From: Pseudomonas viridiflava
GTDB taxonomy: Bacteria > Pseudomonadota > Gammaproteobacteria > Pseudomonadales > Pseudomonadaceae
Assembly (NCBI RefSeq): GCF_900601905.1
Contig: NZ_UWFA01000383.1
Coordinates: 434,001 to 498,000, forward strand
Length of the DNA stretch: 64,000 nt
Direction of reading: 5' to 3'
This document shows, in pieces, positions 27,897 through 37,847 of this stretch. Under the pieces are notes generated by a model, which was given only the letters and a program-made list of their open reading frames with translations, searched no databases and was not told the origin of the DNA. Both the position numbers and the translations under genes were made by a program. Within the stretch, counting starts at the first letter, position 1. Each line of letters begins with the position of its first letter.

Positions 27897-30130
27897 TGAA
27901 TGCGCCTGACAAAACTGGTGCGGGCCCACGTTTGATGCCCGCCACTGTAGACATGGATGCATTGATCCGTGCCGAACACCGTGATCCGTTCTCCATTCTC
28001 GGCCCCCACGGGGATGGCGCCAATGGTCAGATCATCCGGGCTTATCTGCCCAATGCCCTGAGCGTGACGGTATTGGCCCGCGATCGCGGGCATGAACTGG
28101 GCGCGCTGGAGATGAGCGAAGTGCCGGGCTTTTTCGTCGGGCGCTTCCCGGACGTGCAGCCCTACCTGTTGAAAATCAACTGGGCGGGTGGTGAGCAGAT
28201 CACTGAAGACCCTTACAGCTTTGGCCCATTGCTCGGTGAAATGGATTTGTATCTGTTCGCCGAAGGCAATCACCGGGATCTGAGCAGTTGCCTGGGCGCC
28301 CAGCTGAAAAACGTCGATGGCGTTGACGGCGTGCGCTTCTCGGTCTGGGCACCCAATGCCCGCCGGGTTTCAGTGGTGGGCGGCTTCAACAACTGGGATG
28401 GCCGCCGCCACCCGATGCGCATGCGCCACCCGACTGGCGTATGGGAAATCTTTGTGCCGCGCCTGCAGGCCGGTGAGCTGTACAAATTTGAAATCCTCGG
28501 GGCTCACGGCATTCTGCCGCTCAAGTCCGACCCGATGGCGTTAGCCACCACCCTGCCGCCCGACACGGCCTCCAAGGTTGCCGCGCCGCTGCAGTTCGAG
28601 TGGCAGGACGACCAATGGCTGCAGTCGCGGGCCAGCCGGCACGAGGCCAGTGCCCCGCTGTCGATTTACGAGCTGCACGCCGGTTCCTGGCAGATGGAGC
28701 AGAACGAAGACGGGACCCAGTGGCGCCAATACAACTGGCGCGAACTGGGTGACCGCCTGATCCCGTACATCAAGGAACTGGGGTTCACCCATATCGAACT
28801 GATGCCGATCATGGAGCACCCGTTCGGAGGTTCCTGGGGTTACCAGTTGTTGGCGCAATTTGCACCCACTGCGCGTTACGGCTCGCCTGAAGACTTCGCG
28901 GCGTTCGTCAATGCCTGTCACCAGGCGGAAATCGGCGTGATCCTCGACTGGGTACCGGCGCATTTCCCGACCGATACTCACGGTCTGGCGCAGTTCGATG
29001 GCACGGCCCTGTATGAATACGCCAACCCGCAGGAAGGTTTTCACCAGGACTGGGACACGCTGATTTACAACCTGGGCCGCACTGAAGTCCACGGATTCAT
29101 GCTGGCTTCGGGGCTGCACTGGCTCAAGCATTTCCACATTGACGGCCTGCGGGTCGATGCCGTGGCGTCGATGTTGTACCGCGACTACTCGCGCAAGGCA
29201 GGCGAGTGGGTGCCTAACCGTTTCGGCGGTCGCGAAAACCTGGAAGCCATCGATTTCCTGCGCCACCTCAATGATGTAGTGGCACTGGAAGTGCCGGGTG
29301 CGCTGATCATCGCCGAGGAGTCCACCGCCTGGCCGGGCGTCAGCCAGAGCACACAACAGGGCGGGCTGGGTTTTGCCTACAAATGGAACATGGGCTGGAT
29401 GCATGACACGCTGCATTACATGCAACAGGACCCCATCCATCGTGCGCACCATCACAGCGAACTGAGTTTTGGCCTGATGTACGCCTGGTCGGAAAGATTC
29501 ATTCTGCCGATTTCCCACGACGAAGTGGTCCACGGCAAGCATTCGCTGATTGACAAGATGCCTGGTGATCGCTGGCAGAAGTTCGCCAACCTGCGTGCTT
29601 ACCTGACGTTCATGTGGACCCATCCGGGCAAGAAGTTGTTGTTCATGGGCTGCGAGTTTGGTCAGTGGCGCGAGTGGAACCACGACGAGCAACTGGACTG
29701 GTACCTGCTGCAATATGCCGAGCATATTGGCGTTAAAAAGCTGGTGAGCGATCTCAACCGGGTCTACCGCGAAGAGAAGGCCCTGCACGAGCGCGATACC
29801 GAGCCGATGGGTTTCCAGTGGCTGATCGGTGATGACTCGGCCAACAGCGTGTTTGCCTATCTGCGCTGGAGCAAGGAAGGCGAGCCGTTGCTGGTGGTTG
29901 CCAACCTGACGCCCGTGCCTCGTGAAGGCTATCGCGTTGGCGTGCCTTACGGCGGCGATTGGGTGGAGCTGCTCAACAGCGACGCTGAAATGTACGCCGG
30001 TTCGAATATCGGTAACGGTGGCGGGGTGCATGCGGATGCAATCAAGGGGCATGGCATGCCGGTGTCCCTGGCTCTGAACCTGCCACCGCTGGCGGTGCTG
30101 ATTCTCAAGCCCAAGCCAAGCGAGGGTTGA
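27896..30130 (+). CDS. glgB: GlgB, 1,4-alpha-glucan branching enzyme
   Basis: A 744-residue GH13 branching enzyme that makes alpha-1,6 branches in the glucan extended by GlgE. Two N-terminal beta domains (about 1-225) precede the barrel. Catalytic Asp421 (LRVDAVAS), the Glu pair 474-475 (AEESTAWPG) and Asp542 ([11 protein letters not shown]) are intact. The ATG shares its A with the treS stop codon (TGATG), so translation is coupled; a TTG one codon earlier was rejected. It ends the operon, which is followed by two REPINs. Confidence 0.93.
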   Translation: MNAPDKTGAGPRLMPATVDMDALIRAEHRDPFSILGPHGDGANGQIIRAYLPNALSVTVLARDRGHELGALEMSEVPGFFVGRFPDVQPYLLKINWAGGEQITEDPYSFGPLLGEMDLYLFAEGNHRDLSSCLGAQLKNVDGVDGVRFSVWAPNARRVSVVGGFNNWDGRRHPMRMRHPTGVWEIFVPRLQAGELYKFEILGAHGILPLKSDPMALATTLPPDTASKVAAPLQFEWQDDQWLQSRASRHEASAPLSIYELHAGSWQMEQNEDGTQWRQYNWRELGDRLIPYIKELGFTHIELMPIMEHPFGGSWGYQLLAQFAPTARYGSPEDFAAFVNACHQAEIGVILDWVPAHFPTDTHGLAQFDGTALYEYANPQEGFHQDWDTLIYNLGRTEVHGFMLASGLHWLKHFHIDGLRVDAVASMLYRDYSRKAGEWVPNRFGGRENLEAIDFLRHLNDVVALEVPGALIIAEESTAWPGVSQSTQQGGLGFAYKWNMGWMHDTLHYMQQDPIHRAHHHSELSFGLMYAWSERFILPISHDEVVHGKHSLIDKMPGDRWQKFANLRAYLTFMWTHPGKKLLFMGCEFGQWREWNHDEQLDWYLLQYAEHIGVKKLVSDLNRVYREEKALHERDTEPMGFQWLIGDDSANSVFAYLRWSKEGEPLLVVANLTPVPREGYRVGVPYGGDWVELLNSDAEMYAGSNIGNGGGVHADAIKGHGMPVSLALNLPPLAVLILKPKPSEG

Positions 30131-30144
30131 TGCATGCAATTGTC

Positions 30145-30231
30145 TGTTGGAGCGAGGCTTGCCCGCGCTAAGGTCTCGGTGATTTAGCTGAAAATCAGTG
30201 CGCCTGCATCGCGGGCAAGCACCGCTCCCAC
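30145..30231. repeat. REPIN copy A (downstream of glgB)
   Basis: Arms TGTTGGAGCGAGGCTTGCCC (30145) and CGCGGGCAAGCACCGCTCCC (ending 30229) form an inverted REP pair around a loop with CTCGGTGATTTAGCTG. The same loop recurs in copy B 146 bp further on. Confidence 0.85.
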
Positions 30232-30290
30232 AAGGTTCCCGGCTGTCAGGGGCTGCGGCTCAGCCCAGCTACAACAGGCATGCGATTATC

Positions 30291-30378
30291 TGCTGGAGCG
30301 AGGCTTGCCCGCGATAGGGGCTCGGTGATTGAGCTGAAAAACCAGTGCGCCTGCATCGCGGTCAAGCACGGCCACCAC
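30291..30378. repeat. REPIN copy B, near-duplicate of copy A
   Basis: Arms TGCTGGAGCGAGGCTTGCCC and a decayed CGCGGTCAAGCACGGCCACC surround a loop nearly identical to that of copy A (CTCGGTGATTGAGCTG, CAGTGCGCCTGCATCGCGG), offset by 146 bp. This marks a tandem REPIN duplication with one mutated arm. The 275-bp gap 30131-30405 holds nothing else recognisable. Confidence 0.8.
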
Positions 30379-30405
30379 AGGGGATCCTGGTTTGTCAGGA
30401 TGCGA

Positions 30406-31212
30406 TTACAACTGCACTTCCACCGCCAATGGCAAGTGGTCGGAAAGGTGCGTCCACGGCTTATTACCCAGAATCCTGGGCTCATGGCTGGTCGCATTGC
30501 GCAGGTAGACGCGGTCAAGGCGCAGCATCGGAAAGCGTGCAGGATAGGTCTTGGCGAGCAGGCCGTGATGTCGCTCAAAGGCTTCATGCAGGTAGTCGCA
30601 CTGGGCCAGGCGCGTGTTGCCGCGCAGCTGCCAGTCATTGAAGTCCCCGGCGATGATTACCGGCGCATGGCTGGGCAGGGAATCAAGCAGTTTGCACAGC
30701 AGGTCCAACTGCAACTGGCGATGGCTTTCGAGCAGGCTCAAGTGCACGCAAATGGCATGTACTTCGTCGTGGCCAGGCACCTGTAATACGCAATGCAACA
30801 AGCCGCGCCGCTCAGGGCCAGTGATGGAGATGTCCAGGTTGCGATGCTGCAGGATCGGGTATTTGGAAAGCAGCGCGTTGCCGTGATGGCCGTCGGGATA
30901 GACGGCGTTGCGGCCATAGGCAAAGTCGCTCCACATGCTATCGGCGAGAAATTCATAGTGCGGGGTGTCAGGCCAGTCGTGGTGGCGCGAGGCGTGGCGC
31001 TCGTGACTGCCTTGCACCTCCTGCAGGAACACCAGGTCAGCGCTGGTGGCGCGCACCGCTTCGCGCAGCTCAGGCAGAATGAAGCGTCGGTTCAGGGCCG
31101 TGAAACCCTTGTGCGTATTGACCGTCAACACACGCAGGCGATGGATGTCCGGCAGATCGGTGATGTCCACTACGTCGGCATTCAAGCCAGCTGGATCCGG
31201 GGGCACGCACAT
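30406..31212 (-). CDS. Endonuclease/exonuclease/phosphatase-family hydrolase
   Basis: A 268-residue EEP-superfamily protein. Conserved features are LTVNTHKGF near residue 30, the metal Glu in LVFLQEVQGS, a GNALLSKYPI stretch, ICVHLSLLE, the catalytic IIAGDFNDW and the C-terminal SDHLPLAVEV. This resembles YbhP of E. coli. The substrate (nucleic acid or phospholipid headgroup) is unknown. GGAG lies so close to ATG 31212 that the GTG at 31206 may be the true start. It is monocistronic, converging with the glg operon. Confidence 0.78.
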   Translation of the reverse strand: MCVPPDPAGLNADVVDITDLPDIHRLRVLTVNTHKGFTALNRRFILPELREAVRATSADLVFLQEVQGSHERHASRHHDWPDTPHYEFLADSMWSDFAYGRNAVYPDGHHGNALLSKYPILQHRNLDISITGPERRGLLHCVLQVPGHDEVHAICVHLSLLESHRQLQLDLLCKLLDSLPSHAPVIIAGDFNDWQLRGNTRLAQCDYLHEAFERHHGLLAKTYPARFPMLRLDRVYLRNATSHEPRILGNKPWTHLSDHLPLAVEVQL

Positions 31213-31286
31213 TCTCCTTCACACGGGGTATGTACGTCGGACTGACACGGGCTATGGCAGTTCATCTTTTTTACTCGGGAGCGCCG

Positions 31287-32486
31287 TCAGCGCCGTGCCC
31301 TTCTGGAGAGCATGACCGTCAGGCCCAGCCCGAGCAGGGCCAACAAAGAGGCAAAGAAAAAGATCGATGAATAACCCATGCCCAGCGCAATGGCACCCAT
31401 GATTGGACCGGCAATCGCCAGCGCCAGATCAAAAAACACGGCATAGGCACTCAAGCCCGCGCTGCGACTGGTCGGCGGCACTTGTTTGATGGCTTCGACA
31501 CCCAGCGCCGGGTACACCAGCGACAGCCCGAGGCCGGTCAGGCCAGCGCCGGTCAACGCGAACCCGGTGCTGGGCGCCAGCCACAACAACACCAGACCAA
31601 GGGTTTCGACGCCCATGCACAGGATCGCCGAGGTATAGCCGCCCAGTCGGTTTATCGCGTTGATGAACAGCAGCCGCGCGGCGATAAAGCACACGCCGAA
31701 CACGCTCAGGCACCAGGCCGCACCTTCCCAGCCTCTGCTGACATAGAACAGGGTAATGAAGGTGGTCAGCGTGCCATAGCCGATAGATGCCAGCGTCAGG
31801 CTAAGGCCATAGGGCGCAATACGTCCGAACACTGACCAGAACGGCAAGCGCTCGCCTTTGAGGACGGGCACCGAGGCTTGTTTGCGGATCACCAGCAAAG
31901 CCAGCGAGGCCATGACCGTCAGCGCAATGCCCAGCGTGAAGAAACCCAGCGCCTGACTCATCACATAACCCAGAGGAGCACCGATGGCGATGGCGCCGTA
32001 GGACGCGATACCGTTCCACGAAATCGCCCGCGCCGTGTGTTCAGGCCCGACTTTGCCGATGCACCAACTGATGCTGCCCACGCCGATCAGCCCCTGGGAC
32101 ACACCGAGCAGCAGGCGGGAAATAATCAGAATGACCAGGCTGGTCGTCGGCAGGTGTTCAAACATCGCCGCAGCAAAGGTCAATACGCCACTCAGGGCGA
32201 TCCCCGACATACCGTAGACCACCGCAAGCTTGGTGCCGATGGTGTCGCAGATTTTCCCGGCCATGGGGCGGCTGAGCAGGGTGGCCAGGTATTGCGAGCC
32301 AATGGTCAGACCTGCGATGACTGCACTGAAGCCCAGTTGGTCATGCACATACCCCGGCAATACGGCAATCGGCAGGCCGATACACAGGAAGGCAACAAAG
32401 GTGTAGAAGACAATCGAAACGATCTGCAACGTCACGGTCAATGAACTGGGCTGAGCGTTTCTGGGGGGCAGGGTGGCAGCTGACAT
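31287..32486 (-). CDS. MFS transporter (YhhS-type exporter)
   Basis: A 399-residue major facilitator protein with twelve predicted membrane segments. The cytoplasmic loop 2-3 motif is GSQYLATLLSRPMAGKICDTIGTK (residues about 62-85), an RPxAGxxxDxxG version of the MFS signature A. Overall resemblance is to the arabinose-efflux/YhhS group often linked to efflux of sugars or small toxic molecules. It diverges from the lactonase-like gene across a 168-bp promoter region. Confidence 0.8.
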   Translation of the reverse strand: MSAATLPPRNAQPSSLTVTLQIVSIVFYTFVAFLCIGLPIAVLPGYVHDQLGFSAVIAGLTIGSQYLATLLSRPMAGKICDTIGTKLAVVYGMSGIALSGVLTFAAAMFEHLPTTSLVILIISRLLLGVSQGLIGVGSISWCIGKVGPEHTARAISWNGIASYGAIAIGAPLGYVMSQALGFFTLGIALTVMASLALLVIRKQASVPVLKGERLPFWSVFGRIAPYGLSLTLASIGYGTLTTFITLFYVSRGWEGAAWCLSVFGVCFIAARLLFINAINRLGGYTSAILCMGVETLGLVLLWLAPSTGFALTGAGLTGLGLSLVYPALGVEAIKQVPPTSRSAGLSAYAVFFDLALAIAGPIMGAIALGMGYSSIFFFASLLALLGLGLTVMLSRRARR

Positions 32487-32654
32487 GGGGCTCTTTCGCT
32501 GGCGGGCGGTGGGGAGTGGCCCATCATGGCAAGAGCAGGACGCAAAAGAAAGCAGGCTAACGATCTATCTTCGACAATCGAGCAATCAGCAATTGCCGTA
32601 TTTTTCTACTAGTCATAGGATGACTGATCACAACCATAACAATAAGGAAATAAC

Positions 32655-33782
32655 GTGAACAAACCTCTCCTATTGGCCGCAGCAGTCATCTACGGGCTCA
32701 GCATGCACGCACAGGCTTCGACCTTCGCTTACATTTCCAGCCCGGGTGACGGGATGATCTCCCAGTATCAACTGGATGAAACCAACGGCGATCTGAGCCT
32801 CATCGAACAGACCAAGGCCGGTGACATGGTCAACCCGATGGCCATCACCCCTGACGGCAAAGTGTTGTTCGCGGCTTTGCGGGTCAAGCCATTTCAGGTG
32901 GTCGGTTTCAATATCGACCCTAAAAATGGCCATCTGACCGAAGCTTCCCGCGGCCCGTTGGCTGAAAGCCTGGCGTATCTGTCGACCGATCGCAGCGGGC
33001 ATTTCCTGATGGGCGCGTCCTATGGTGCGGATGCCGTTACCGTACAGGCCATCGACCAGGCTTATAAACCGGACGAGAAAATCCATACCTACAAGACCGG
33101 ACCCCATGCTCATTCGGTGCGCACTGACCCGAGCAACCGTTTCGCCTATGTCGGCAATCTCGGCGCCGATCACGTGCTGCAATACAGCCTGGATGCCAAA
33201 AGCGGTGCATTGACGCCGATCGGCACAGGGTTTGTCAGCGTACCGGCGAAAACCGGACCGCGGCACCTGGCGTTCTCCAGCGACGGCAAATACCTGTATG
33301 TGGTGGGCGAGATGAGCGGCACGGTGACCGCCTTTGCGATTGACGACAAAACCGGTGCGCTGACTCAGAAGGGCATGGCCAGCGGTATTCCCGACCGCCT
33401 CAAGCTGGTTCATGGCGAGGTTCGCAATGCCAGCAACAATGACTTGAAGGATGACCCCACCCCGCGCATCTGGGCCGCAGACTTGCGCCTGTCGCCGGAT
33501 GGCAAACTGCTGCTGATGACCGAGCGCACCACCAGTTCGGTGTCGGCGTTTGCCGTGGACAGTGCAACAGGTGCCCTCAGCTTCCTGGACAATTATCCAG
33601 TCGCAGAAAAACAGCCGCGCAATATCGCCTTTTCACCGAACGGCAAGTGGCTGCTGGTAACCGGCGAGAAGGCCGAGAAAGTGGGCGTTTACGCGGTAGG
33701 CGAGAAGGGTGCCCTGAAACGCACCAGTGAAGCGGCGTCGGGCAAAGGGGCGTTGTGGATCGAGGTGTTGCAGCTTAAATAA
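32655..33782 (+). CDS. Exported lactonase-type seven-bladed beta-propeller
   Basis: A 375-residue protein with a Sec signal peptide (residues 1-21, ending HAQA) and the lactonase/6-phosphogluconolactonase (YbhE/Pgl) propeller. Blade repeats are seen as ITPDGKVLF, DPSNRFAYVGN, FSSDGKYLYVVGE and FSPNGKWLLVTGE. Cytoplasmic Pgl hydrolyses 6-phosphogluconolactone, but an exported copy more likely acts on a sugar lactone in the periplasm. GTG start at 32655 follows AAGGAAATAAC. A strong terminator follows the gene. Confidence 0.78.
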   Translation: MNKPLLLAAAVIYGLSMHAQASTFAYISSPGDGMISQYQLDETNGDLSLIEQTKAGDMVNPMAITPDGKVLFAALRVKPFQVVGFNIDPKNGHLTEASRGPLAESLAYLSTDRSGHFLMGASYGADAVTVQAIDQAYKPDEKIHTYKTGPHAHSVRTDPSNRFAYVGNLGADHVLQYSLDAKSGALTPIGTGFVSVPAKTGPRHLAFSSDGKYLYVVGEMSGTVTAFAIDDKTGALTQKGMASGIPDRLKLVHGEVRNASNNDLKDDPTPRIWAADLRLSPDGKLLLMTERTTSSVSAFAVDSATGALSFLDNYPVAEKQPRNIAFSPNGKWLLVTGEKAEKVGVYAVGEKGALKRTSEAASGKGALWIEVLQLK

Positions 33783-33800
33783 CCACATCTTGAAAGCAAA

Positions 33801-33827
33801 AAGCCCGGTCAACTGACCGGGCTTTTT
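33801..33827 (+). terminator. Rho-independent terminator after the lactonase gene
   Basis: AAGCCCGGTCA and TGACCGGGCTT form a perfect 11-base stem with a two-base loop, followed by a T-run and preceded by an A-run, so it can act for both strands. Confidence 0.88.
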
Positions 33828-33860
33828 GTTGGCACTTGAGCTCAAACTTTGACGCTTAAC

Positions 33861-33885
33861 TGTGGGAGCGAATTCATTCGCGAAG
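33861..33885. repeat. REP half-site
   Basis: CTGTGGGAGCGAATTCATTCGCGAAG is a solitary REP-type sequence in the 205-bp space between convergent genes, just beyond the terminator. Confidence 0.55.
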
Positions 33886-33987
33886 AGGCCAGTACCGTCG
33901 ATACCTCTTTGCTGAAAGTACTGACGCATTCACCCCCACAGATTCTGCATTTCTACCGCACATCCCGGTGCTGCATTCTGACGGTTA

Positions 33988-35574
33988 TCAGAACACCACA
34001 CCCTGGCTGCGCAGGTAATCGTCGTAGGTGCCGCTGAAATCGGTCACGCCGCTTGGACTCAGCTCGATGATGCGCGTCGCCAGGGACGAAACGAACTCGC
34101 GGTCGTGGCTGACGAAGACCAGCGTACCTGGGTAGTTTTCCAGCGCCAGGTTCAGTGCTTCGATGGATTCCATGTCCAGGTGGTTGGTCGGTTCGTCCAT
34201 GATCAGCACGTTAGGCTTTTGCAGGATCAGCTTGCCGAAGAGCATGCGGCCTTGCTCACCACCGGAGATCACCTTGACCGACTTCTGAATCTCGTCGTTG
34301 GAGAACAGCATGCGGCCCAGGGTGCCACGGATCATTTGCTCGCCCTGAGTCCACTGACCCATCCAGTCGAACAGCGTCACGTCGTCTTCGAAGTCGTGAG
34401 CGTGGTCCTGAGCGTAGTAACCCAGCTCTGCGGCGTCGGTCCACTTGACGCTACCGGCATCCGGGGTCAGCTCGTTGACCAGGGTGCGCAACAGGGTGGT
34501 TTTACCGATACCGTTCGGGCCGATGATTGCCACGCGCTCGCCGGCTTCAATCTGGAAGCTGAAGTCCTTGAACAGCGGTTTGCCGTCAAAGCCTTTGGCC
34601 ATGCGCTCGACGATGACCGCCTGACGATGCAGCTTCTTGGTTTGCTCGAAACGAATGAACGGGCTGACGCGGCTCGAGGGCTTGACCTCGGCCAGCTGGA
34701 TCTTGTCGATCGCCTTGGCCCGCGAAGTGGCCTGCTTGGCTTTCGAGGCGTTGGCCGAAAAGCGGCTGACGAACGATTGCAGCTCGGTGATCTGCGCTTT
34801 CTTCTTGGCGTTGTCCGACAGCAGTTGCTCGCGGGACTGGGTCGCCACGGTCATGTACTCGTCGTAGTTGCCCGGGAACAGGCGCAACTCGCCGTAATCC
34901 AGGTCAGCCATGTGAGTGCACACGCTGTTCAGGAAGTGACGGTCGTGAGAGATGATGATCATCAGGCTGTTACGCTGGGTCAGGATGTTTTCCAGCCAGC
35001 GAATGGTGTTGATGTCCAAGTGGTTGGTCGGCTCGTCGAGGAGCAGCACTTCAGGATCGGAAAACAGCGCCTGAGCCAGCAATACCCGCAGCTTCCAGCC
35101 CGGCGACACTTCGCTCATCGGGCCGAAGTGTTGCTCGATGCCGATACCCAGGCCCAGCAGCAATTCACCGGCACGGGACTCGGCGGTGTAGCCGTCCATC
35201 TCGGCGAACTCGGTTTCCAGCTCGGCCACGGCCATGCCGTCTTCTTCGCTCATTTCCGGCAGCGAGTAGATACGATCGCGCTCGGCCTTGACCTTCCACA
35301 GCTCTTCGTGACCCATGATCACGGTGTCGAGCACCGTGAATTCTTCGTAGGCGAACTGATCCTGGCGCAATTTACCCAGGCGCACATTCGGCTCAAGCAT
35401 CACCTGCCCACCCGAAGGCTCCAGATCGCCGCCCAGAATCTTCATGAAAGTGGACTTGCCGCAGCCGTTGGCGCCGATCAGGCCGTAACGGTTACCGGCA
35501 CCGAACTTGACCGAGACATTCTCGAACAGGGGTTTGGCGCCAAACTGCATGGTGATGTTAGCTGTGGAGATCAA
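33988..35574 (-). CDS. ybiT: ABC-F family ATPase YbiT
   Basis: A 528-residue ABC-F protein, almost the length of E. coli YbiT (530), with clear resemblance throughout. Two nucleotide-binding domains are joined by the interdomain linker (about residues 245-320, rich in [19 protein letters not shown]). Walker A motifs are GANGCGKST and GPNGIGKTT; signatures are VSPGWKLRV and ISGGEQGRM; Walker B motifs include [11 protein letters not shown] and [15 protein letters not shown] proteins act on the ribosome, not in transport. The start is TTG at 35574 preceded by AAGGTAAGG. The reverse open frame is a shadow. Confidence 0.9.
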   Translation of the reverse strand: MISTANITMQFGAKPLFENVSVKFGAGNRYGLIGANGCGKSTFMKILGGDLEPSGGQVMLEPNVRLGKLRQDQFAYEEFTVLDTVIMGHEELWKVKAERDRIYSLPEMSEEDGMAVAELETEFAEMDGYTAESRAGELLLGLGIGIEQHFGPMSEVSPGWKLRVLLAQALFSDPEVLLLDEPTNHLDINTIRWLENILTQRNSLMIIISHDRHFLNSVCTHMADLDYGELRLFPGNYDEYMTVATQSREQLLSDNAKKKAQITELQSFVSRFSANASKAKQATSRAKAIDKIQLAEVKPSSRVSPFIRFEQTKKLHRQAVIVERMAKGFDGKPLFKDFSFQIEAGERVAIIGPNGIGKTTLLRTLVNELTPDAGSVKWTDAAELGYYAQDHAHDFEDDVTLFDWMGQWTQGEQMIRGTLGRMLFSNDEIQKSVKVISGGEQGRMLFGKLILQKPNVLIMDEPTNHLDMESIEALNLALENYPGTLVFVSHDREFVSSLATRIIELSPSGVTDFSGTYDDYLRSQGVVF

Positions 35575-35844
35575 TTACCTTACCTTTCAATAACTTGGGG
35601 TTGGCTGTAAGCAGCCGATACCGATTTGATACCCGTTTTCGTCTCTGCGTACCGAGTCACTGAGACCCGGTTTCGAGGCCATTCTCTGGGCCATATCTAG
35701 CCAGCATCTGCGACACAAGGGGCCGGATGACTGGAAATGAATGCGGGATACATGCCGAATTTGGCGCGCATTGTCGCATAGGTGAGGCGACAGTTGTATG
35801 GCGGTATGCAGGCCCCCGAAAGCAAAGGGGCTCAGAGGGGGGAT

Positions 35845-36027
35845 TTACTGGTGAGTCATGAGTTGAATGACAACCAGCGCTGCCGCTGCAGACACCCCGC
35901 CTGCCGCAAATGGCAGCAAGCCGATACGCTTGGCAAACGACTCTTTGGTGCTCATCAACACATCAAGCTCGGCAAGTTCACGGCTCAAAAGCCTGTCATT
36001 GCTTTTGCTTTCTTGAGAGGTATTCAT
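35845..36027 (-). CDS. Small single-pass membrane protein
   Basis: A 60-residue protein: a charged helical N-terminal half and one C-terminal membrane segment (residues 37-56, LLPFAAGGVSAAAALVVIQL) followed by MTHQ. AAAGGATC precedes the ATG with good spacing. Function unknown; it resembles the layout of the neighbouring frameshifted small protein (charged helix plus membrane anchor). The 270 bp between it and ybiT's start shows nothing else recognisable. Confidence 0.6.
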   Translation of the reverse strand: MNTSQESKSNDRLLSRELAELDVLMSTKESFAKRIGLLPFAAGGVSAAAALVVIQLMTHQ

Positions 36028-36127
36028 GATCGATCCTTTTTACAGATGGGAGGTGCTATGACCGCCGCTCGCAATAATGTGTACCTATCGCGATCACAAC
36101 TCAAGCCCAGGGCTTATCTGTACTCCA

Positions 36128-36345
36128 TCAGGCCTTGGAAAGCAGATTGATGATTGCACTCGCTGCCGTGATCAGACCTGCGCAGACCAGATAGGGGTAC
36201 CAGAATGCTTCTCGCTTCAGCTTTTTTCTTCTGCCAGAAGCTTGCGGGTTTCAGCGACCAGCTTACGGCTCTGAATCTGAAGCTTTTCAAGCTCCAGGTA
36301 TTGGCGGTCGTCTTGCAACATCCTCTGTCCCTCTGATTGACTCAT
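36128..36345 (-). pseudogene. Frameshifted small coiled-coil/membrane protein
   Basis: In frame 0 the gene reads a charged helix (LELEKLQIQSRKLVAETRKLLAEEK) and stops at 36217 right after an A6 run (sense strand GAAGAAAAAAGC). Shifting by -1 at this run continues in an open frame to a TGA at 36128. The extra piece reads KLKREAFWYPYLVCAGLITAASAIINLLSKA, a well-formed membrane anchor preceded by a WYP turn. The full product would be 72 residues. Either a recent indel, a sequencing error or slippage explains this. The start could also be eight codons later (34 residues in frame 0), behind a GAGGGACAGAGG site. Confidence 0.5.
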
Positions 36346-36467
36346 CCTTCGGGGCGCCATTTTCAACCACTCCCCATACCCCCGCAATAATGTTGAACTG
36401 CCATTCTCGTGCAGCTGTCTAGTAGGAGTCGCTTCCACATGGGAAGCCAGTCTCTGGAGTACAGCCC

Positions 36468-36911
36468 GTGAATATTTTTGAAGCCTTGCGCGAAAGCCAT
36501 GAACGCCAGCGTAACTATGCCGACATTCTGGTCCAGACCCACGGCGACAATGCCGAGCGCGTAGAGGCCTACAAGCAACTAAAGGCAGAGCTGCAGGCGC
36601 ATGAAACGGCTGAAGAGCGTTTTTTCTATATTCCGCTGATGGAGCACGACAAAGGCATTGACCTGAGCCGCCATGCCATTTCCGAACATCACGAGATGGA
36701 CGAGATGATGGAAGAGCTGGATGAAACCGAGATGTCCAGCCCAAGCTGGCTGGCGACGGCGAAGAAGCTTTCCGAGAAGGTCCATCATCACCTGAAGGAA
36801 GAAGAGCAGAAGTTTTTCCAGATGGCGGGCAAGATCCTTGATGAAAAACAGAAAGAGTCTCTGGCGGGCCAGTACGTCAAGGAATACCAGGAGCAACTGA
36901 CCGAAGCGTGA
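36468..36911 (+). CDS. Hemerythrin HHE-domain protein
   Basis: A 147-residue four-helix-bundle protein with the metal-binding pattern H..E..H spread over helices: LRESHERQRNY (His10), LQAHETAEERFFYIP, AISEHHEMDEMMEEL and KVHHHLKEEEQKFF. These supply the histidine and carboxylate ligands for a diiron centre that binds oxygen or senses iron/redox state. The start is GTG at 36468 with GGAG eight bases upstream. Related DUF/HHE proteins in Pseudomonas are stress-linked; specific role here unknown. Confidence 0.82.
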   Translation: MNIFEALRESHERQRNYADILVQTHGDNAERVEAYKQLKAELQAHETAEERFFYIPLMEHDKGIDLSRHAISEHHEMDEMMEELDETEMSSPSWLATAKKLSEKVHHHLKEEEQKFFQMAGKILDEKQKESLAGQYVKEYQEQLTEA

Positions 36912-36989
36912 GTGTCGGCAATGGCGCCTGCTTAGCCATGCGCCAGGCCCGACCCGTGTAGAATCGCTTTCTTTATCCCAAGGAATGTC

Positions 36990-37349
36990 ATGAAGCTTTT
37001 GACTACAGCGTTGGTCCCTGCAGCGCTGTCCCTCGCGGTACTGGCAGGCTGCACCTCGCCGTCGAACCAAGCGCGGCTGGGTGGCGCCTACAAATCCTAT
37101 TCAAGCCACAAGGCTGCTGCGGTCGTCGCCCAGTGCATCGAATATGCCTGGCAGGATGAGGCGTTGCTGGGGACCGAGGCGGATGCGTTCATGCAGTCGG
37201 GCAAGGATGGCTTTACCATTTACAACACCGGTGCCGAATTCTTTGTCGACGTGAAGCCTGCGGGGGCAGGGTCTGCGGTGAGCTATTTTGCGCCGCCCTC
37301 CAGCCAGTCGGCGGAACGACGTGGGGCTGCCTTGGCGACGTGTCTTTGA
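36990..37349 (+). CDS. Small lipoprotein
   Basis: A 119-residue lipoprotein with signal peptide and lipobox LAGC (Cys21). The mature part is alanine- and serine-rich, with no recognised domain and two further cysteines (in AQCIEYAW and ATCL). Preceded by AAGGAATGTC with suitable spacing. Function unknown. Followed by a clear terminator. Confidence 0.72.
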   Translation: MKLLTTALVPAALSLAVLAGCTSPSNQARLGGAYKSYSSHKAAAVVAQCIEYAWQDEALLGTEADAFMQSGKDGFTIYNTGAEFFVDVKPAGAGSAVSYFAPPSSQSAERRGAALATCL

Positions 37350-37382
37350 GTTGTTGCTGTAATCGAATCAAAGGTTGACGCA

Positions 37383-37413
37383 AAAAAAGGCCCGGTATGA
37401 ACCGGGCCTTTTG
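37383..37413 (+). terminator. Rho-independent terminator
   Basis: AAGGCCCGGT and ACCGGGCCTT form a perfect ten-base stem with loop ATGA, flanked by an A-run upstream and TTTTG downstream, so it can serve both converging genes. Confidence 0.85.
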
Positions 37414-37426
37414 CTGCGCCTGAGAC

Positions 37427-37759
37427 TCAGTTGTCGTCCGAGCCTGCCGCGCCACCGCCGGTACCATTAGGACCGTTCTTGTTCGGACCGCCGGTTTTAC
37501 CGACGGCGCTGCCGGTCGTGCCACCGTCAGTGGATTTGCCCGCGCCCGAATCGGAGCTGCGGCCGTAAGCGTCGGCCTTCTTGGTGCTGCCGCTCGGCGG
37601 AGCGGGGTGGCTGCCAGGTGGCATGGCAGAGCCGCTCTGCACGCCGCCGGTTTCAGGTTTTACAGGACCAGTGCCGGATTCGCCCGCAGCAAACGCGGAC
37701 CCGAAAGAGATGGAAAGCAGTCCTGCCAACATCAGGCTAGTCATCTTTGACTTCATCAT
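37427..37759 (-). CDS. Secreted glycine/serine-rich hypothetical protein
   Basis: A 110-residue protein with a Sec signal peptide (about residues 1-24, ending FAAG). The mature part is low complexity, rich in G, S, P and T, and ends in GGGAAGSDDN; probably disordered. No cysteine lipobox is seen. GGAG lies seven bases before the ATG. Function unknown; convergent with the lipoprotein gene across the shared terminator. Confidence 0.6.
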   Translation of the reverse strand: MMKSKMTSLMLAGLLSISFGSAFAAGESGTGPVKPETGGVQSGSAMPPGSHPAPPSGSTKKADAYGRSSDSGAGKSTDGGTTGSAVGKTGGPNKNGPNGTGGGAAGSDDN

Positions 37760-37847
37760 GGTGCGTCTCCTATTTATGAGCAGTACCTGATGTTGGTCAG
37801 CGGTTTAATGGCGGCGTGCCCTTGAGCACGACGAACGGTCATCTGCC

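Noticed and set aside
34105..35610. 501-codon open frame opposite ybiT
   Set aside because: Antisense shadow of a strongly conserved ABC-F gene; composition lacks domain features.
36217..36744. 175-codon minus-strand frame overlapping the hemerythrin gene
   Set aside because: Only its last part is a plausible protein; the upstream part overlaps the hemerythrin gene and its promoter and does not look coding.
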